This document shows positions 30,156 to 34,238 of a stretch of DNA of 34,238 nucleotides, one piece after another. The DNA lies in contig CAMOWP010000001.1 of assembly GCA_946628455.1 (NCBI GenBank), forward strand, positions 1-34,238. The letters run 5' to 3'. Within the stretch, counting starts at the first letter, position 1; every line of letters begins with the position of its first letter. The notes under the pieces are model-generated. The model had not been told where the DNA came from and ran no database searches. It saw nothing but the letters and a program-made list of their open reading frames with translations. The translations under genes were made by a program, and so were the position numbers. Source of the DNA: an uncultured Clostridia bacterium. GTDB taxonomy: Bacteria; Bacillota; Clostridia; Oscillospirales; Acutalibacteraceae.

Positions 30156-30927
30156 AGTAGTAAATAATCTCTCCTCCGAAATATTGCATTCCCTCCGTGT
30201 CGGCGGAGGTGCCTGCGTAGATGTAGATTGTTTTGAGGTTAGGAAGCGCTGAAAACAGGTTATTCCAGTCACACTTAAGGTTTTCGCGCTTGCTGAATTT
30301 AAGAGTTTTGAGATATCTGTTTGTTTCAAAGGCGTTTTTTGAAATGCTTGTAACGCCGTAGGGTATTGTGTATGAGGAGCTCTTCCTTGCGGCGGGGTAT
30401 TTAAGCAGCACTCCGTTTTTTATCACAACCGCAGTCGATTCCTTTTTAGTTGTTTTCTCCTTTTTTGCGGTGGTTTCCTTTGCTGTAGTTTCCTTCTTTG
30501 TGGTTTCCCCGGAGGTCTGCTCCGTGTCTGCCCGGGTTGAGGCGGTACCCGTCTGTGCCTCCGTCTGCGACGTCGCTTCGGTTGAGGCTGAGGTTTCAGC
30601 AGGCTTTTCTGTCTTTTTCTCTGTGCTTTTTTCAGTGCTCTGAGCAGCCGTTCGTGCTGCCGACGTTGTGCTTTCAGTGCTGACTGCAACAACGCCCTCG
30701 CTTTGCTCAGGAGCCTTTTCCGGCCTGCCTGCGGCGCAGAAAACTGCAACAGCTCCTGCGGCGATTACAAGCGCCGAAATTATAACAATTATTAATTTTT
30801 GCCTGCCTTTTGAAGGCGCTTTCTGAGCCTGCGGCGGCTTTTTTTCGCCGATAACCGTAAAGCAGTGCAGGCAAAAGCCCGCGCCCTGCGGAAGCTCCGC
30901 CCCGCAATTCGGACATTTCATTTTCAT
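30148..30927 (-). CDS. Zinc-ribbon membrane protein with extracellular LRR_5-like domain
   Basis: A 259-residue single-pass protein. Residues 5-22 form a zinc ribbon (C5-x2-C8, C19-x2-C22). A transmembrane helix spans about 44-66. A long Thr/Ser/Lys/Glu low-complexity linker runs to about 168, with TTKKETTAKE-type repeats. The C-terminal domain (about 172-259: YTIPYGVTSISKNAF, LKTLKFSKRE, LPNLKTIYIYAG) has the leucine-rich repeat type 5 pattern also found in the divergent gene at 31112. The N-terminus should face the cytoplasm and the LRR the outside. First gene of a three-gene overlapping unit with the HTH-like protein and the kinase, which suggests a membrane sensor for the kinase (inference). 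Promoter at 30961-30989. Confidence 0.82.
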   Translation of the reverse strand: MKMKCPNCGAELPQGAGFCLHCFTVIGEKKPPQAQKAPSKGRQKLIIVIISALVIAAGAVAVFCAAGRPEKAPEQSEGVVAVSTESTTSAARTAAQSTEKSTEKKTEKPAETSASTEATSQTEAQTGTASTRADTEQTSGETTKKETTAKETTAKKEKTTKKESTAVVIKNGVLLKYPAARKSSSYTIPYGVTSISKNAFETNRYLKTLKFSKRENLKCDWNNLFSALPNLKTIYIYAGTSADTEGMQYFGGEIIYYYD

Positions 30928-30960
30928 TATTAATCTCTTTTCCGCTAATATATCAATTTA

Positions 30961-30989
30961 ATTATAGTAGAGATTTAAAATTTTGTAAA
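30961..30989 (-). promoter_or_regulatory. Predicted promoter of the zinc-ribbon/HTH/kinase unit
   Basis: On the minus strand TTTACA (30984-30989), 17-base spacer, consensus TATAAT (30961-30966), 33 bases upstream of the ATG at 30927. Confidence 0.65.
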
Positions 30990-31028
30990 TACGTTTTACC
31001 TCAAAAAAAGATTTATGCTGACAGCTAA

Positions 31029-31057
31029 TTGCAAAGCAGTGCATTTTAATGTATAAT
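31029..31057 (+). promoter_or_regulatory. Predicted promoter of the BspA-like protein gene
   Basis: TTGCAA (31029-31034), 17-base spacer, consensus TATAAT (31052-31057). The expected start is near 31064, leaving a leader of about 48 bases to the ATG at 31112. Confidence 0.7.
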
Positions 31058-31111
31058 TATTTGGGCTATTTTACGCATTTATTAGATTTTTGTATATTAC
31101 GGGTGATATTT

Positions 31112-34100
31112 ATGCTTAAAAGAATAATGCTGTTTATTATGTCTGCTTCGGTTTTGCTTTCCTGCGCGCCGATTACCTCGCTTGCGCTTGAGGCGGAGTA
31201 TTCATATTCGGTTAATGAAGAAGGAACGGCTGTTATTACCTCTTATAACGGAAGCAGTGAAAGGGCTGAAATCCCCGATAAAATTGACGGTTACAAGGTA
31301 ACGGCAATCGGGGAGAAAGCGTTTTACGCCTGCTCGCTTTCAGAGATTGTTATTCCCGATACAGTAAGTGAAATCGGAAATGAAGCTTTTGTCAACAACA
31401 GCATTACTGAGCTCACTGTGCCTGACAGCGTTACAGCAATCGGAAACTCAGCGTTTACGTATAATTCCAATCTGGAGAGAGTTTATATAGGCTCGGGCGT
31501 TGAGAGTATCGGAGAGAAGGCATTTTATAAATGCACATCGCTTGAGAACATAAACGTTTCGCCTGAAAATGAGACATACACGAGCTATGACGGAGTGCTT
31601 TATACGGAAAACGGCGAGGTGCTCATTTTGTATCCGTCGGGAAAGAAGGGGGATAGCTTTAAGCTGCCTGACTGCGTTAAAACGGTTAAGCAGGGCTCCT
31701 TTGAAAGCACTAAGGTCAAGTCGCTTAATCTCAATAAGGCGGAAAGGGTTGAACCCTATTTCAATCCGGGAACTGAGCTTACAGAGCTGATTATCCCATA
31801 TTCCTTAATTTCTGTTTTTAACATTACAATTGCGAGCGAATGCGAAGTATATGTTTATAACCCGCAATGCAATCTGTCGTTCGAACTCGGAAACGGAAGC
31901 TATAACGTTAAGATTTACGGCTACAGCAATTCGCGCGCAAAAAGCGTTGCAGAATCCCTTAATTCGGGATATAAAAAATTCACCTTTATCTCCCTTGAAA
32001 AAGAGGAAAACGGATATAAATACGAAATAATCAACGAAAGGGCAACAATTAATTCGTACAGCGGAGACGAAAAGGAGCTTGAAATTCCCTCTGAGCTCGG
32101 CGGCGCGCCTGTTGCGGTAATCGGTGAAAGCGCTTTTTCTCAGCACAGCGAAATCGAAACACTGATAATACCCGATTCGGTTGAGGAGATTTGCACTAAC
32201 GCTTTTCAGGGATGCGGAAATATCAATACGCTTTTCTACCCTTGCTCGGCAAGAATAACTGACAAATATAACGGCGCCTTCGGAGGCTGTAATAATATTG
32301 AAAACGTTACGATAACAAAGGGCAACGGCGCTATGCCGAGTTATTCGACAATTCAGATGATTTCCTTCGGGAACTCAACGTACTATAAAAATTACCCGTG
32401 GAATTTCTCAACGGTTCTGAAAAATCTTGCTGTTGAAAACGGGGTTAAAAGCATAGGCAGCAATGTGCTTTACAATCACAAGGAGCTTGAAAGCTTCCAT
32501 CTTCCCGCATCTGTTGAAACACTGTCAGTCAACGCGTTTAACGGCTGTACTAACCTTAAAGAGATTAAAATTGACGAGGGTAATGAAGCGCTCTGCGATG
32601 TTGACGGCGTCGTTTACTCAAAGGATAAGAAAACGCTCGTTTATTATCCATATGCAAAGGAGGAGGAATTTTATTCGCTTCTTTCGCAGACGGAAACGGT
32701 TAACGAAAATTCAATTTTCTCGTCTAAGCTTAAGGTTATCTATCTCGGAAAATCAGTAAAGAATTTTACATATGAAAGCGTAAATAGCTGCAGCAGCCTT
32801 GAAAGCATTTCCGTAAACGTAAACAATGAGCATTTTTCATCAGAGGACGGAGTGCTTTTCAACAAGGATAAAACAGAGCTTATAAGGTATCCTGTTAATA
32901 AATCAGGCAGCTACTACATTGTTCCCGACACGGTTAAAACAATCGGAAAGCGCGCGTTTTATAATAACAAGTATTTAGACACCGTTGACATCCCCGAGGG
33001 GCTTGAGGTTTTCAAAACTTATTCATTTGCCGGCTGCACCAAGCTTTCAAGCTTCTATATCCCCCGAACAACAACTCTGATTGAAGCCTACGCGCTCAGC
33101 GGCAATTCATCGCTGACAGCGCTTTCGTGCCACAGTTATGACTGCGTAATTGAAAAAAATGCGTTTAACAATTCGAATGTGCCGATTTACGGCTGCTCGG
33201 GCTCAACGGCGCAGGCTTATGCTTCCGAGAACAAAATCAGATTTGATTCCTGGGGGCATAATTTTAAAAATGAGGTTGATGAAAACGGTGCGCCGATGCT
33301 TGTATGCACAAAGTGTAATTACTGGCGCTACGATTCCTCAAACCACGATTCAACCCACACAATGACCGCAACCGTTACAGACCCCACCTGCACCCGGCAG
33401 GGCTTTACTAAGCACATATGCAGCGACTGCGGCTACACGTATACTGACGAATATACAGAGCCTCTCGGCCATAGCCCTGTTGCGGACGAGGCGGTTGAAG
33501 CAACCTGCGCAAAGGAGGGTAAAACCGCGGGAGAGCACTGCTCGCGCTGCGGTCTGGTGTATACAGCGCAGACGGCTATCCCCAAAAAGGAGCACTGCTT
33601 TGATATCTATTCCCTTGAAAGGTCGCCAAGCTGTACCCAAAGCGGAATTGAAAGATATATCTGCTCCGCCTGCGGCGCTTCGTATACTGAGGAGCTTAAA
33701 AAAACCGAGCACACCTATGCACCCATAACAGTTAAAAAGGCGGGGTTTGATGCCGACGGAAAAACTGAATTCAGATGCACTGCCTGCAACGCCATGCTCA
33801 AAGCAGAGACTGTCAGCGCAATTAAAGCAATCAGAGCTCCGTCAATGCTTGCCGTATACACTGGCAGGGCGCTTGAATTCCCTCAGTTTATCGTAACCGA
33901 TAAAAACGGCAAGCTGATAAACTCAGAAAACTATACCGTTAAATGCATATCCCGTAGCAACTCAAAAGAGGTTAAGAGCATTAAAGCAATCGGGCAGTAT
34001 AAGCTGCAGCTTGATTTCCGAGGAAGCTATGAGGGCTCAAGGACCTATTATTTCTCCGTTCTTCCTAAGGCGGTTACCCAGAAAAAGCCGAAAGCGAAAA

Positions 34101-34238
34101 GGAAGGCTGTAACCGTAAAATGGAAAAAATGCAGCGGCGTTTCAGGCTATCAGCTTATTATTTCAGAGGATAAGCGCTTTAACAAAAAGGTGAAAACCTA
34201 CAATGTTTCAGCTTCTAAGGTCGCCAAAACAATCAAGG
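31112..34238 (+). CDS. Secreted BspA-type leucine-rich repeat protein, C-terminus cut by window edge
   Basis: A single open frame of at least 1042 codons with no stop to the window end. It starts at an ATG with a weak GGGTGAT ribosome binding site and a Sec signal peptide (MLKRIMLFIMSASVLLSC, cleavage probably near SLALE). Residues about 35-705 are LRR_5/BspA repeats (IGEKAFY, IPDTVSEIGNEAF, VTAIGNSAF and similar), interrupted by less regular spacers with SxDGVLY-type repeats. Four CxxC-containing units of about 30-45 residues follow (nt 33300-33800; pattern C-x-x-x-G then C-x-x-C-G-x-x-Y), then a beta-sandwich region and the start of a fibronectin type III-like domain (from about nt 34060). 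Probably a surface protein for adhesion or polymer binding. Confidence 0.9.
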   Translation, partial: MLKRIMLFIMSASVLLSCAPITSLALEAEYSYSVNEEGTAVITSYNGSSERAEIPDKIDGYKVTAIGEKAFYACSLSEIVIPDTVSEIGNEAFVNNSITELTVPDSVTAIGNSAFTYNSNLERVYIGSGVESIGEKAFYKCTSLENINVSPENETYTSYDGVLYTENGEVLILYPSGKKGDSFKLPDCVKTVKQGSFESTKVKSLNLNKAERVEPYFNPGTELTELIIPYSLISVFNITIASECEVYVYNPQCNLSFELGNGSYNVKIYGYSNSRAKSVAESLNSGYKKFTFISLEKEENGYKYEIINERATINSYSGDEKELEIPSELGGAPVAVIGESAFSQHSEIETLIIPDSVEEICTNAFQGCGNINTLFYPCSARITDKYNGAFGGCNNIENVTITKGNGAMPSYSTIQMISFGNSTYYKNYPWNFSTVLKNLAVENGVKSIGSNVLYNHKELESFHLPASVETLSVNAFNGCTNLKEIKIDEGNEALCDVDGVVYSKDKKTLVYYPYAKEEEFYSLLSQTETVNENSIFSSKLKVIYLGKSVKNFTYESVNSCSSLESISVNVNNEHFSSEDGVLFNKDKTELIRYPVNKSGSYYIVPDTVKTIGKRAFYNNKYLDTVDIPEGLEVFKTYSFAGCTKLSSFYIPRTTTLIEAYALSGNSSLTALSCHSYDCVIEKNAFNNSNVPIYGCSGSTAQAYASENKIRFDSWGHNFKNEVDENGAPMLVCTKCNYWRYDSSNHDSTHTMTATVTDPTCTRQGFTKHICSDCGYTYTDEYTEPLGHSPVADEAVEATCAKEGKTAGEHCSRCGLVYTAQTAIPKKEHCFDIYSLERSPSCTQSGIERYICSACGASYTEELKKTEHTYAPITVKKAGFDADGKTEFRCTACNAMLKAETVSAIKAIRAPSMLAVYTGRALEFPQFIVTDKNGKLINSENYTVKCISRSNSKEVKSIKAIGQYKLQLDFRGSYEGSRTYYFSVLPKAVTQKKPKAKRKAVTVKWKKCSGVSGYQLIISEDKRFNKKVKTYNVSASKVAKTIK

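Noticed and set aside
30478..30560. Short repeated units that could be mistaken for a CRISPR or tandem DNA repeat
   Set aside because: The repetition comes from Thr-Lys-Glu codons of a protein linker; there are no evenly spaced identical repeats with unique spacers and no cas genes.
30368..30749. Several overlapping frames on both strands rich in Ser, Val, Arg or Gln
   Set aside because: They are out-of-frame readings of the Thr/Lys/Glu low-complexity linker of the zinc-ribbon protein.
33350..33712. Minus- and plus-strand open frames of 80-120 codons near the right end
   Set aside because: They overlap the long continuous BspA-like frame that runs from 31112 to the window edge.

Overview
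The window looks like part of a chromosome from a gut-type clostridial Bacillota (Ruminococcaceae/Oscillospiraceae-like; inferred from gene content, AGGAGG-type ribosome binding sites, Gram-positive extended -10 promoters, an FeoA-FeoB fusion and a BspA-like leucine-rich surface protein; no 16S or marker gene is present). Genes are densely packed with ATGA overlaps inside operons and mostly bidirectional intrinsic terminators between them. I see no tRNA, rRNA, CRISPR array, transposase or phage gene.

Region 1 (1-2.8 kb, minus strand): a rhamnose operon rhaB-rhaA-rhaD, with rhaD running off the left edge. Its promoter lies inside a perfect 10-bp inverted repeat. Divergent from it, a tandem glycine riboswitch followed by an intrinsic terminator precedes an alanine/glycine:cation symporter (2.84-4.65 kb).

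Region 2 (4.7-17.5 kb, mostly minus strand): a carbohydrate-acid locus. In order of transcription it holds a Cys-motif alpha/beta hydrolase and a cyclophilin-like lipoprotein; uxaB (tagaturonate reductase) and uxaA (altronate dehydratase); an iron-sulfur aldo/keto reductase; and a second unit with an alpha/beta hydrolase, a GlcDH-like sugar dehydrogenase, an LgoD/RspB-like zinc dehydrogenase and an amidohydrolase-2 lactonase candidate. A divergent HSL-type esterase and an intracellular GH95 alpha-L-fucosidase/alpha-L-galactosidase sit next to it. Read together, these enzymes can be ordered into an oxidative L-galactose route: GH95 release, 1-dehydrogenation, lactone opening, oxidation of L-galactonate to D-tagaturonate, reduction to D-altronate, dehydration to 2-keto-3-deoxygluconate. 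This is inference from family assignments.

Region 3 (17.6-22.9 kb): feoAB (ferrous iron uptake), a lipoprotein plus flavodoxin-fold reductase pair, fucO (lactaldehyde reductase, which would dispose of the L-lactaldehyde made by the RhaD aldolase), and a small membrane protein.

Region 4 (22.9-31 kb, minus strand): a cluster that looks like a signalling or stress module of unknown purpose. It contains a WYL-domain transcription factor, an endonuclease/exonuclease/phosphatase-family enzyme with its own strong promoter, a 1046-residue membrane-associated protein with a PH-like C-terminus, a 121-bp intergenic element of three hairpins, a helical 213-residue protein, and separately a zinc-ribbon/LRR membrane protein co-transcribed with a lambda-repressor-like protein and a Ser/Thr kinase with a degenerate N-lobe. 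Region 5 (31.1 kb to the right edge, plus strand) is a large secreted BspA-type LRR protein, truncated by the window end.
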